From Pseudomonadota bacterium (lineage in GTDB: Bacteria > Pseudomonadota > Gammaproteobacteria > Pseudomonadales > Azotimanducaceae): a stretch of 6,737 nucleotides of DNA. The notes under the pieces were generated by a model that was not told the origin of the DNA, ran no database searches, and saw only the letters and a program-made list of their open reading frames with translations. Location of the stretch: contig JAQBYL010000228.1 of NCBI GenBank assembly GCA_027622495.1, forward strand, positions 1 to 6,737, in the 5' to 3' direction. This document shows, in pieces, positions 1 to 6,456 of the stretch (positions within the stretch are counted from its first letter, which is position 1; each line of letters opens with the position of its first letter). Position numbers and translations under genes: made by a program.

Positions 1-473
1 ACACCCAGAGTTCCCCACGCGCCAGATTGCAGCCTGGAAACATCGTAGCCGGCGACGTTCTTCATCACCTGACCGCCAAAGCGCAGTTGCTGACCCAGGC
101 CGTTGATCATCTCCACACCGAGCACCAGGTCCCGCACTGCCCCGCGCCAGGGTCGGCCAGGTCCTGACAGACCACAGGCAACCGCCCCGCCCAGGGTACC
201 GCCGGCTTGAAACATCGGTGGTTCAAACGGCAGAAACTGGCCTCGCTCCCGCATGATCTGCTCGATCTCTTTGAGTGGGGTTCCCGCACGCGCTGTGAGG
301 ACCAGCTCTTCGGGTTCGTATGCCACGATCCCGGTGTGATCAACCAGGCTCAACAGGCGTCCGTTGGATGCCTTGTTAAAAGGTTTTGATCCACTGCCTG
401 CGATGTACAGCGCCGATCGATCTGTGCACGCAACAGAAACACTTTCTGCCAGCAGCCGGGCTATGTCTGCCAA
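1..473 (-). CDS. glcE: Glycolate oxidase FAD-binding subunit GlcE, N-terminal part (cut by left edge)
   Basis: Encodes the first 157 residues of GlcE, which works with GlcD and the iron-sulfur subunit GlcF to oxidise glycolate to glyoxylate and pass electrons to the respiratory chain. The translation carries an FAD-binding (PCMH-type) half domain: IAGSGSKPF at residues 24-32, GGTLGGAVACGLSGPGRPWR at 91-110, then RDLVLGV at 114-120 and FGGQVMKNVAGYDVSRLQSG at 132-151, a stretch highly typical of GlcE. I chose a TTG start (471-473) because GAGAGG lies 6 nt upstream, overlapping the glcD stop, and because it puts the GSGSK motif at about the distance from the N-terminus expected for GlcE. In-frame ATGs at 528-530 and 522-524 lie inside glcD and would add an atypical extension. 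Only 10 bp separate it from glcD, so translational coupling is likely. The C-terminal part, and probably glcF, should follow outside the window. Confidence 0.9.
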   Translation of the reverse strand, partial: MADIARLLAESVSVACTDRSALYIAGSGSKPFNKASNGRLLSLVDHTGIVAYEPEELVLTARAGTPLKEIEQIMRERGQFLPFEPPMFQAGGTLGGAVACGLSGPGRPWRGAVRDLVLGVEMINGLGQQLRFGGQVMKNVAGYDVSRLQSGAWGTLG

Positions 474-483
474 ACCAGACCTC

Positions 484-1947
484 TCAAAACCGGTCCAGGT
501 GCTTAAACGGTATGTCAGCACCATGAACATGCATGCCACCCACTTCAGCGCAGCGGGTCAGGGTTGGTATGGCTTTACCCGGATTCAGCAGCCGATCCGG
601 GTCGAAGGCCTCTTTCAGACGTTCAAACTGCTGCAGTTCGTGCGCCGAAAACTGCGCGCACATCTGATTGAGTTTTTCCACACCGACCCCGTGTTCACCT
701 GTTACCGTGCCACCAAAGACCACACAGCACTCAAGGATCCTGCCGCCCATTTCTTCGGTCCGCGCAAGTTCTCCCGGCTTGTTTGCGTCATACAGGATCA
801 ACGGATGCAGATTGCCATCACCGGCATGAAAAACATTCGCAACCGAAAGACCATATTCTTCCGACAGCCGGTTGATCTCAGCGAGCACCTGCGCAAGATG
901 CCGTCGCGGTATGGTGCCATCCATGCAGTAATAATCTGGAGATATGCGTCCCACCGCGGGGAAAGCGGCTTTGCGCCCCTTCCACATATTGGCCTGTTCC
1001 GCAGCATCCACCGCCGTGCGCACATCTGTTGCACCACATTCGCGCATGATGGAGCGGATCATCTGCTCGTCTTCAGCCAGGGCTGTTTCCACACCATCGA
1101 TCTCGCACAACAGAATCGCCGCCGCGTCCCGCGGGTAACCGGCGTGAACAAAATCTTCGGCCGCCTGTATCGCCAGTCGATCCATCATCTCCAACCCCGC
1201 GGGGATGATCCCGGCGCTGATGATTCCAGCCACGCTCGCTGCTGCGGAGGCGACATCAGAAAAGGCTGCCTGCAACAGACGTCGCGCCGGTGGGTCTGGC
1301 AACAGACGGACGGTGACTTCGGTGACGATCGCAAGCATGCCCTCGGAACCGCACATCAGCGACAGCAGATCGTAGCCATCCTGATCCAGCGCCTGCCCAC
1401 CGATATTCAACCATTCACCGCGCATTGTCAGAGCACGGACCCCGAGCACATTGTTGACGGTGAGACCATATTTCAGACAATGTACGCCGCCGGAATTCTC
1501 GGCGACGTTGCCACCGATAGAACAGGCGATCTGTGATGAAGGGTCGGGGGCGTAATACAGACCGTGACGAGCCGCCTGCTGACTGATCACAATGTTGCGC
1601 ACACCGGGCTCAACCCTCGCGGTACAGTTGGCAACATCGATATCGAGCACCTTCTTCATTCTGGATAAGCCCAGAACCACGCCGTCCGACACCGGCCGGG
1701 CGCCACCGGACAAGCCAGTCCCCGCACCGCGCGGAACCACAGGAACCTGACCGGCATGGCAGATTCTGACCACAGCTTCGACCTGTGCTTCGTTTTCAGG
1801 CAACACCACCAGCCACGGGGTCTGCTTGAGCGCGGTCAGACCATCCGTTTCATAGGGTTTCATGCGCGCCGGATCACTGATCACACAATGTTCGGGTAGC
1901 GCCAGGCGCAGCTTGCGGAGTATTTCGGAACGATACATGGCCCGCAT
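484..1947 (-). CDS. glcD: Glycolate oxidase catalytic subunit GlcD
   Basis: FAD-linked oxidase of 487 residues, about the usual GlcD length, catalysing glycolate to glyoxylate as part of GlcDEF on the cytoplasmic side of the membrane. Visible motifs are PRGAGTGLSGGARP (residues 72-85), which binds the FAD pyrophosphate; PDPSSQIACSIGGNVAENSG (134-153); YDLLSLMCGSEGMLAIVTE (192-210); and in the C-terminal oxidase domain FHAGDGNLHP (373-382) and TGEHGVG (416-422) with the conserved histidines. LLNPGK (453-458) closes the domain. D-lactate dehydrogenases share this fold, but glcE directly downstream decides for GlcD. Two starts are possible: ATG at 1945-1947 or in-frame ATG at 1936-1938, giving MYRSEILRKL. 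Neither has a clear Shine-Dalgarno sequence. A TATAAT hexamer overlaps the first ATG. The gene lies 34 bp after the outer-membrane protein gene on the same strand. Confidence 0.95.
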   Translation of the reverse strand: MRAMYRSEILRKLRLALPEHCVISDPARMKPYETDGLTALKQTPWLVVLPENEAQVEAVVRICHAGQVPVVPRGAGTGLSGGARPVSDGVVLGLSRMKKVLDIDVANCTARVEPGVRNIVISQQAARHGLYYAPDPSSQIACSIGGNVAENSGGVHCLKYGLTVNNVLGVRALTMRGEWLNIGGQALDQDGYDLLSLMCGSEGMLAIVTEVTVRLLPDPPARRLLQAAFSDVASAAASVAGIISAGIIPAGLEMMDRLAIQAAEDFVHAGYPRDAAAILLCEIDGVETALAEDEQMIRSIMRECGATDVRTAVDAAEQANMWKGRKAAFPAVGRISPDYYCMDGTIPRRHLAQVLAEINRLSEEYGLSVANVFHAGDGNLHPLILYDANKPGELARTEEMGGRILECCVVFGGTVTGEHGVGVEKLNQMCAQFSAHELQQFERLKEAFDPDRLLNPGKAIPTLTRCAEVGGMHVHGADIPFKHLDRF

Positions 1948-1981
1948 TATAGAGCCATGGCGGGATCAGGCTATGGCCGCG

Positions 1982-2722
1982 TTAAAAGCGGTAGGTGAAT
2001 GCTGCAAACGGACCTTCAAACTCGATGTCGGCGTAGTCCACCTGATCGAACTCTTCAAGCGTCAGCGCATACCTGCGCCACCCGGCTTCTACCCCCACGC
2101 CGATCTGTGAATCCCAACCGATCACTGCTCTCAAATCGAGGATCCGATTGCCATCGTAGGACATGCCCATGCCGTCGGCAGCCACCCACAGACCTGAGGT
2201 GGGCAGATCAAAACGGGCCTTGCCATAAAACAACGGCACCGGTGCGTCGAGCCGGGTGGATGCATAGGCAGAGCTGGACGTGGTATTGATCTCACCATCC
2301 AGCCAGCGCACCGCAAGACCTGCATCCACAGAAAGCCAGTTGTTGAGGAGTTCGTAGTACATGACAACATCGTGTTGCACCAGGTCCAGCGATGTTGCGA
2401 TGTCGTCGGCAACATTGAAGCCAATACCCTTGATGTCAAACGAGCGATGAAGCCGGTTGGCCCCTTCAGCGGAAAGGCTCGAATAGTTGGCCATCACGTT
2501 CGGCAGCCCCGGTATCTGATGCTCCAGAGCAACATAGAAGGTGTTTGCCCGGTCAGCTTCGAACCGCAGGTCGTCTTCAACATCGATGACCGATGTACCG
2601 GCATCCAGCGTTCCTGACAGGTCGTTCTGCCAGGAACCAGCGCCAGTAAAGATGCCCGGAAAAGTATCCGCGCACGCAGCAGACGTCAGGCACGCGAGTG
2701 CCAGAAAGGAGCAATACTTCAT
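1982..2722 (-). CDS. Small outer-membrane beta-barrel protein (TIGR04219-like)
   Basis: Predicted secreted outer-membrane protein of 246 residues. The N-terminus has one Lys, a hydrophobic stretch (CSFLALACLTSA) and an ACA|DT signal peptidase I site after residue 18. The mature part has short alternating amphipathic segments rich in aromatic residues and Gly, such as NTFYVALEH and WRRYALTLEEF, and ends in FAAFTYRF with a C-terminal Phe, the usual Bam-dependent barrel signature. The opening DTFPGIFTGAGSWQNDLSG resembles the TIGR04219 outer-membrane family, for which no biochemical function is known to me. I chose ATG 2720-2722 because it gives a clean signal peptide. The frame stays open upstream to a TTG at 2780-2782, but that would bury the signal and lies upstream of the predicted transcription start. 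There is no good Shine-Dalgarno sequence. A predicted CRP-dependent promoter lies just upstream, and glcD follows 34 bp downstream. Confidence 0.85.
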   Translation of the reverse strand: MKYCSFLALACLTSAACADTFPGIFTGAGSWQNDLSGTLDAGTSVIDVEDDLRFEADRANTFYVALEHQIPGLPNVMANYSSLSAEGANRLHRSFDIKGIGFNVADDIATSLDLVQHDVVMYYELLNNWLSVDAGLAVRWLDGEINTTSSSAYASTRLDAPVPLFYGKARFDLPTSGLWVAADGMGMSYDGNRILDLRAVIGWDSQIGVGVEAGWRRYALTLEEFDQVDYADIEFEGPFAAFTYRF

Positions 2723-2756
2723 CACAGGTAATAACCAGTCCAATGCCCTTGCCCCG

Positions 2757-2762
2757 AGTATA
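2757..2762 (-). promoter_or_regulatory. Predicted -10 box (TATACT) of the outer-membrane protein gene
   Basis: On the minus strand the hexamer TATACT matches the sigma-70 -10 consensus at five of six positions. It predicts transcription from an A at about 2750, giving a leader of about 27 nt before the ATG at 2722. There is no recognisable -35 hexamer at the proper distance, which is common when an activator overlaps the -35 region, as the CRP-type site here would. Confidence 0.5.
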
Positions 2763-2783
2763 AGGGCGACAGCCGACTGCAAA

Positions 2784-2799
2784 TGTGAATCTGGTCACA
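2784..2799. promoter_or_regulatory. CRP/Vfr-type operator, TGTGA-N6-TCACA
   Basis: The plus strand reads AAATGTGA, six bases, then TCACAT: all ten core bases of the CRP consensus, plus matching A/T flanks. Its centre lies between 2791 and 2792, 41.5 bp upstream of the predicted minus-strand start at about 2750, which is the spacing of class II CRP-activated promoters. The motif match is direct; binding by a CRP homologue (CRP, Vfr or Clp type) is inference. The site also lies about 80 bp upstream of the divergent dihydroorotase gene and could influence it, but I see no convincing promoter in that direction. Confidence 0.7.
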
Positions 2800-2870
2800 T
2801 CTAGCAACCTGCCGGGAACCCACGTAGGCTTAACCATCGTAATTGGCCGGTCAGGATCAACCTCAAACCC

Positions 2871-4187
2871 ATGTCTGCACATCTGATTGCCAATGCCCGA
2901 ATGGTTAACGAAGGCGTCATCATCGACGGTGATCTGTTGATCAGCGACGGTCGTATCCAGGGGATCAATCTGCCTGCGCCTGCCAACTGCACCGTGACCG
3001 ATGCACAGGGAGCCTGGCTGATACCCGGCATGATCGATGACCAGGTGCATTTCCGTGAACCGGGTTTCGAACACAAGGGCACCATCGCAACGGAATCCCG
3101 TGCGGCGATCGCCGGCGGCATCACAAGCTATATGGAAATGCCTAACTGCAATCCGCTCACCACTAACCAGACCGCTCTGATCGACAAACGCCATCGCGCT
3201 GCGGCGGGCTCACTTGCTAATTTTGCCTTCTACCTGGGGGCCACCAACGACAATCTGGAAGACATAAAGACGATTGATCAATCGCTACCCTGTGGTGTGA
3301 AAGTTTTTATGGGTGCCAGCACCGGAAACATGCTGGTAGACAACCCCGCAACACTCGAGGGAATTTTTTCTTCAACACCATTGATCATTGCAACACATTG
3401 CGAAGACACACCGACGATCCTGGCGAACGAAAAAGCGGCAACAGAACGCTTTGGCGAGGCGATCCCCTTCAGTGAACATCCAAACATCCGTTCCGCCGAA
3501 GCCTGCTGGAAGTCGTCGAGCATGGCGGTGGGGCTGGCTCGAAAATACGGTTCACGTCTGCATGTGCTGCATCTGACCACAGCAAGAGAAATGGAACTGT
3601 TTACCCCGGGTCCTGTTACCGGTAAACGCATTACCGCGGAAGCCTGCGTGCATCATCTGTTCTTCGACGACACCTGGTACGAAGTCAAAGGTTCAGCGAT
3701 CAAGTGTAATCCGGCCATCAAAACCAGCGAGGACCGCCAGGCGATCATGCGCGCCGTGATCGAAGATCGGATCGACGTCATCGCGACCGATCACGCCCCA
3801 CACACAAGCGAAGAAAAAAGCCGGCCCTATACCGGTGCGCCTGCCGGCCTGCCGCTGGTTCAGCACGCTCTGCCGAGTCTGTTTGAACACATCCACAACG
3901 GGGTACTGACCATCGAGCAGGTTGTTAACAAGACCGCCCACGCACCGGCACAACTGTTCTCGGTGCGTGACCGCGGCTATCTGCGCGAAGGCTACTGGGC
4001 AGATCTGGTGCTGGTTGAACGCGGCGCCGACAGCACACCGGTATTTTCGAAATGCGGCTGGAGTCCGTTTGAAGGCATTGCCTTCTCGCATCGCATCAAA
4101 GCCACCTGGGTCAACGGCAACAAGGTCTACGAGAGCGGCAGAATCCTGCCGGGCGCCATGGGGATCGCTCTCGAATTTGACCGCTGA
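2871..4187 (+). CDS. Dihydroorotase-family cyclic amidohydrolase
   Basis: A 438-residue amidohydrolase-fold enzyme, most like dihydroorotases, which interconvert N-carbamoyl-aspartate and dihydroorotate in pyrimidine synthesis in the cytoplasm. It begins with a typical beta-sandwich strand (LIANARMVNEG). IPGMIDDQVHFREPG (51-65) holds the metal and substrate loop; MEMPNCNP (88-95) is a family motif. GVKVFMGAST (142-151) carries Lys144, the likely carboxylated bridging lysine. ATHCED (174-179), HVLHLTT (231-237), CVHHL (259-263) and ATDHAPH (305-311, Asp307) supply the remaining ligands and the catalytic acid. Gln58 stands where most dihydroorotases have the first His of the HxH pair; from memory the QVHFREPG form is a recurring subgroup. 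No other pyrimidine genes are nearby, so hydantoinase or allantoinase activity cannot be excluded. AGGA at 2853-2856 is 14 nt from the ATG, too far for a standard ribosome binding site. Confidence 0.85.
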   Translation: MSAHLIANARMVNEGVIIDGDLLISDGRIQGINLPAPANCTVTDAQGAWLIPGMIDDQVHFREPGFEHKGTIATESRAAIAGGITSYMEMPNCNPLTTNQTALIDKRHRAAAGSLANFAFYLGATNDNLEDIKTIDQSLPCGVKVFMGASTGNMLVDNPATLEGIFSSTPLIIATHCEDTPTILANEKAATERFGEAIPFSEHPNIRSAEACWKSSSMAVGLARKYGSRLHVLHLTTAREMELFTPGPVTGKRITAEACVHHLFFDDTWYEVKGSAIKCNPAIKTSEDRQAIMRAVIEDRIDVIATDHAPHTSEEKSRPYTGAPAGLPLVQHALPSLFEHIHNGVLTIEQVVNKTAHAPAQLFSVRDRGYLREGYWADLVLVERGADSTPVFSKCGWSPFEGIAFSHRIKATWVNGNKVYESGRILPGAMGIALEFDR

Positions 4188-4219
4188 AGGCCGCTGGCAT
4201 TAGATTTTGCAGCGCACGA

Positions 4220-5161
4220 TCAGCGCGATGAATACTGCGCTGCGAGCGCCCCGATCGTTGCGAAAAACTCTTCCCGCACCTCAGCAATCACCTCTGCAAC
4301 CGGTCGGACCGAATCGATCCGGCCACAAACCTGCCCGGTGAGTGCGATGCTGGCCTCCATATCACCGCCGAAATACAGATCCAGTGCAGTGCCGAATTCG
4401 GTCATCGCATTCGTCTCGGTCTGGTTTTCGAGCCTCGTGGTTTTTTCTGTTCGCAGAGCACGCAACGCGGGCGAATGTGCCCGGTTCAAGAACACTGTGT
4501 CGGTTTCTTTGGCGTTCACGATCGCGTCTTTCCAGTTCTGATGCACCGGTGACTCGAGCGACGACACCATTCGCGTGCCCATCTGAATCGCTTCGGCACC
4601 CAGCGCGAAAGCCGCAGCCATGGACTTGCCATCGACAAAACCACCGGCAGCAATGATCGGCACATCGACCTGCGAGCGAACCAGTGGTAACAGAACCATG
4701 GTCGAAACCTCACGTGGATTCTTGAAGCCGCCGCCCTCACCGCCTTCCACAACCAGCCCATCGACCCCCGCCTGAACTGCTTTGAGCGCAGCGCTGAGAC
4801 TCGGCACCACATGGAAGACAGTTAAACCGGCACGCTTCAGTTCTTCTGTGTAGCGCTCCGGGTTCCCCGCAGAGGTGGTTACAAACTTAACCCCCTGATC
4901 AATCACGAACCTGACGATCTCCGGATCGCGAACAAACGCCTGCGCAATATTGACCCCGAACGGCTTGTCGGTGAGATCACGCATCTTGATCACTTCTTTG
5001 CGGATTGCATCGAGCTCCCCTGATGAGGTTTCGATGATTCCAAGGCCCCCTGCATTAGAAACAGCAGAAGCGAGAGGTGAACGGGCGATCCAACCCATGG
5101 GTGCCTGCACAATCGGAATCTCGATGCCCAGTAGATCGGTAATTCGGTTTTTAAACTGCAT
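4220..5161 (-). CDS. Nitronate monooxygenase / FabK-like FMN flavoprotein
   Basis: A 313-residue TIM-barrel flavoprotein of the 2-nitropropane dioxygenase (nitronate monooxygenase) superfamily, presumed cytoplasmic and FMN-dependent. Visible motifs are IPIVQAPMGWIA near the N-terminus (about 15-26), AVSNAGGLGII (33-43), PFGVNI (67-72), VEGGEGGGFKNP (138-149), PIIAAGGFVDGKSMAAAFAL (168-187) and the phosphate-binding AIQMGTRMV (191-199). The C-terminal GQVCGRIDSVRPV fits the family. The catalytic His of nitronate monooxygenases and FabK, in their GGH or AGH motif, is missing: Phe146 appears to occupy that place, so the substrate is uncertain. AGGAG at 5167-5171 lies 5 nt from ATG 5159-5161 and sets that start; the in-frame GTG at 5165-5167 overlaps the Shine-Dalgarno sequence. 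It converges with the dihydroorotase-like gene (32 bp between stops). Confidence 0.85.
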   Translation of the reverse strand: MQFKNRITDLLGIEIPIVQAPMGWIARSPLASAVSNAGGLGIIETSSGELDAIRKEVIKMRDLTDKPFGVNIAQAFVRDPEIVRFVIDQGVKFVTTSAGNPERYTEELKRAGLTVFHVVPSLSAALKAVQAGVDGLVVEGGEGGGFKNPREVSTMVLLPLVRSQVDVPIIAAGGFVDGKSMAAAFALGAEAIQMGTRMVSSLESPVHQNWKDAIVNAKETDTVFLNRAHSPALRALRTEKTTRLENQTETNAMTEFGTALDLYFGGDMEASIALTGQVCGRIDSVRPVAEVIAEVREEFFATIGALAAQYSSR

Positions 5162-5166
5162 GTTCA

Positions 5167-5171
5167 CTCCT
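5167..5171 (-). promoter_or_regulatory. Ribosome binding site (AGGAG) fixing the flavoprotein start
   Basis: AGGAG on the minus strand, 5 nt before ATG 5159-5161. It overlaps the alternative GTG codon at 5165-5167, which rules that start out. Confidence 0.75.
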
Positions 5172-5195
5172 GTTTACTGGCATTGATCGCGGCAG

Positions 5196-5257
5196 GCGCA
5201 AGAGCCTACATGACCCGCCAGGCGCTGAGAACCTGAAGTTGCGCTCTTGCGCAGGTT
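5196..5257. repeat. Inverted repeat with overlapping hairpin in the divergent intergenic region
   Basis: GCGCAAGAGC (5196-5205) is perfectly complementary to GCTCTTGCGC (5243-5252), with a 37-bp gap. The right arm also sits in a local hairpin: AACCT (5230-5234), six unpaired bases, GCGC (5241-5244), a TCTT loop, GCGC (5249-5252) and AGGTT (5253-5257). The two pairings exclude each other. The element lies between divergent start codons (flavoprotein at 5161, di-heme protein at 5299), so a terminator at the end of either gene is unlikely. It may be a shared operator or a structured leader. I see no strong -10/-35 pair in this gap. Confidence 0.5.
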
Positions 5258-5298
5258 GAGGCCATGATCAGGGTTCATCCTGCTGCCCACGGCCGGTA

Positions 5299-6372
5299 AT
5301 GCGTTTTGTCTGGCGAAGAGCTCAATTCCTGCTCATCAGCCTGTGCTGGCTGGTTTCATGCACGGTAGATGCACCCCTGACCGATCTGTTTGTGGTTCCT
5401 GGATCTGCTCTGATGCATGCGCCAGACACCCCGCAACCACCCATGGGCCTGCCGCCATTGGCTGATCGCTTATCGAGCGGTGCCGCTGCCGGTCTCGGCC
5501 GCAAACTGTTCTTTGATCGGCGGCTGTCCGTCGATTCGAGTGTGTCCTGCGCAACCTGTCACGTTCCGATCCAGGGGTTTACCCAGTACAACATCACAAC
5601 ACCCATCGGTCGATCTGGCCAGCCACTTCAGCGTAATGCACCCACGCTGTACAACGTGGGATATCGACCCCATCTGCTTGCCGACGGTGGGGCGGCAAAC
5701 CTGGCGGAGCAGATCTGGGGTCCTTTGCTCAACCCGCAGGAGATGGGCAACCACTCACAAGATGATCTGATCGGACGTTTGAATCAGCTGACGGAGTATC
5801 AGCTTGCGTTCACGCAGGTGTTTGGCACCGAAGTGACACAGGCTGCTCTGGAACAGGCTCTGCGCGAGTTTGAATTGACCCTGGCATCGGCAGACTCACC
5901 GTTTGATCGCTGGTACTTCGAAGGGGATGACACGCAGATGAGCGCGGCCGCCAAACGCGGTTTTTTTACGTTCATGGCGGCCGACTGTGAAAAGTGTCAC
6001 CAGATGCAACCGGGTTTCGCCCACTTTACCGACGAGGGGTTTCACAACACCGGGGTCGAAGGGCGGTCTATCTCCCCGGCAGGCGCAGATGCTGGTCGCG
6101 CGACTGCAACAGGCATACTCACCGACACGAGAGCATTCCGTACTCCGACGCTTCGCAACATTGCGCTCACCGCACCCTACATGCACAACGGCACCTTCGA
6201 AAATCTGTTGCCGGTGGTTGAGTACTACAATCAGGGCGGCAGCAAAGACCCATTGCAGCATGAGCTGATCCGACCGCTGGATCTGACGGCCGATGAGCGC
6301 AGCGACCTGGTGAGCTTTCTCACCTCCCTCACCGGCAGCAATGTTGCGCAGTTGAGCCGGATTAAGCCCTGA
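5299..6372 (+). CDS. Lipoprotein di-heme cytochrome c peroxidase / MauG-superfamily protein
   Basis: A 357-residue periplasm-facing protein. It starts MRFVWRRAQF, then a hydrophobic stretch and the lipobox LVSC, so Cys21 should be lipidated and the protein membrane-anchored. Two c-type heme sites are present: CATCH (84-88) and CEKCH (230-234). Between them are LGRKLFFDRRLS (66-77), RNAPTLYNVGY (112-122) and LAEQIWGPLLNPQEMG (135-150), usual in bacterial di-heme peroxidases. After the second heme come FTDEGFHNTGV (243-253) and FRTPTLRNIALTAPYMHNGT (280-299). Family members reduce hydrogen peroxide or, like MauG and MbnH, oxidise protein residues; the substrate here is unknown. By recalled alignment the distal-ligand position holds Tyr310 (VVEYYNQ) rather than Met, and the inter-heme Trp appears replaced by Ala128. 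No clear Shine-Dalgarno sequence precedes the ATG, but the signal sequence supports it. Confidence 0.9.
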   Translation: MRFVWRRAQFLLISLCWLVSCTVDAPLTDLFVVPGSALMHAPDTPQPPMGLPPLADRLSSGAAAGLGRKLFFDRRLSVDSSVSCATCHVPIQGFTQYNITTPIGRSGQPLQRNAPTLYNVGYRPHLLADGGAANLAEQIWGPLLNPQEMGNHSQDDLIGRLNQLTEYQLAFTQVFGTEVTQAALEQALREFELTLASADSPFDRWYFEGDDTQMSAAAKRGFFTFMAADCEKCHQMQPGFAHFTDEGFHNTGVEGRSISPAGADAGRATATGILTDTRAFRTPTLRNIALTAPYMHNGTFENLLPVVEYYNQGGSKDPLQHELIRPLDLTADERSDLVSFLTSLTGSNVAQLSRIKP

Positions 6373-6456
6373 GATCTTCCCGGCAGATCGGTTTTGTACC
6401 CCGAGCCGTTTTAGCGCCACAATGTCATTCAAGCTGAATATGCGGAGCCTTCGTTG

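Noticed and set aside
364..1536. A 390-codon plus-strand reading frame opposite glcD
   Set aside because: It lies antisense to a clear GlcD/GlcE pair and its translation is rich in Arg, His and Cys with no domain motif, as expected for a shadow frame in GC-rich DNA.
1954..1961. Palindrome GCCATGGC between the barrel gene and glcD
   Set aside because: It is too short, unaccompanied by a second copy or T-tract, and expected by chance at this base composition.
2720..2782. Upstream TTG start (2780-2782) for the outer-membrane protein
   Set aside because: It would add 20 residues before a good signal peptide and lies upstream of the predicted transcription start at about 2750.
2577..3194. A 205-codon minus-strand frame across the barrel/dihydroorotase divergent region
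   Set aside because: It is antisense to the dihydroorotase start and overlaps the barrel gene in another frame, with no recognisable motif or ribosome binding site.
4209..4243. 8-bp inverted repeat (GCAGCGCA / TGCGCTGC) near the convergent gene ends, considered as a terminator
   Set aside because: The 19-nt loop is long, the right arm lies inside the flavoprotein coding sequence, and neither strand has a T-tract after the stem.
6373..6395. Small hairpin GATCT-TCCCGGC-AGATC followed by GGTTTT after the di-heme gene
   Set aside because: A five-pair, AT-containing stem is too weak to call a terminator, although its place right after the stop codon is suggestive.
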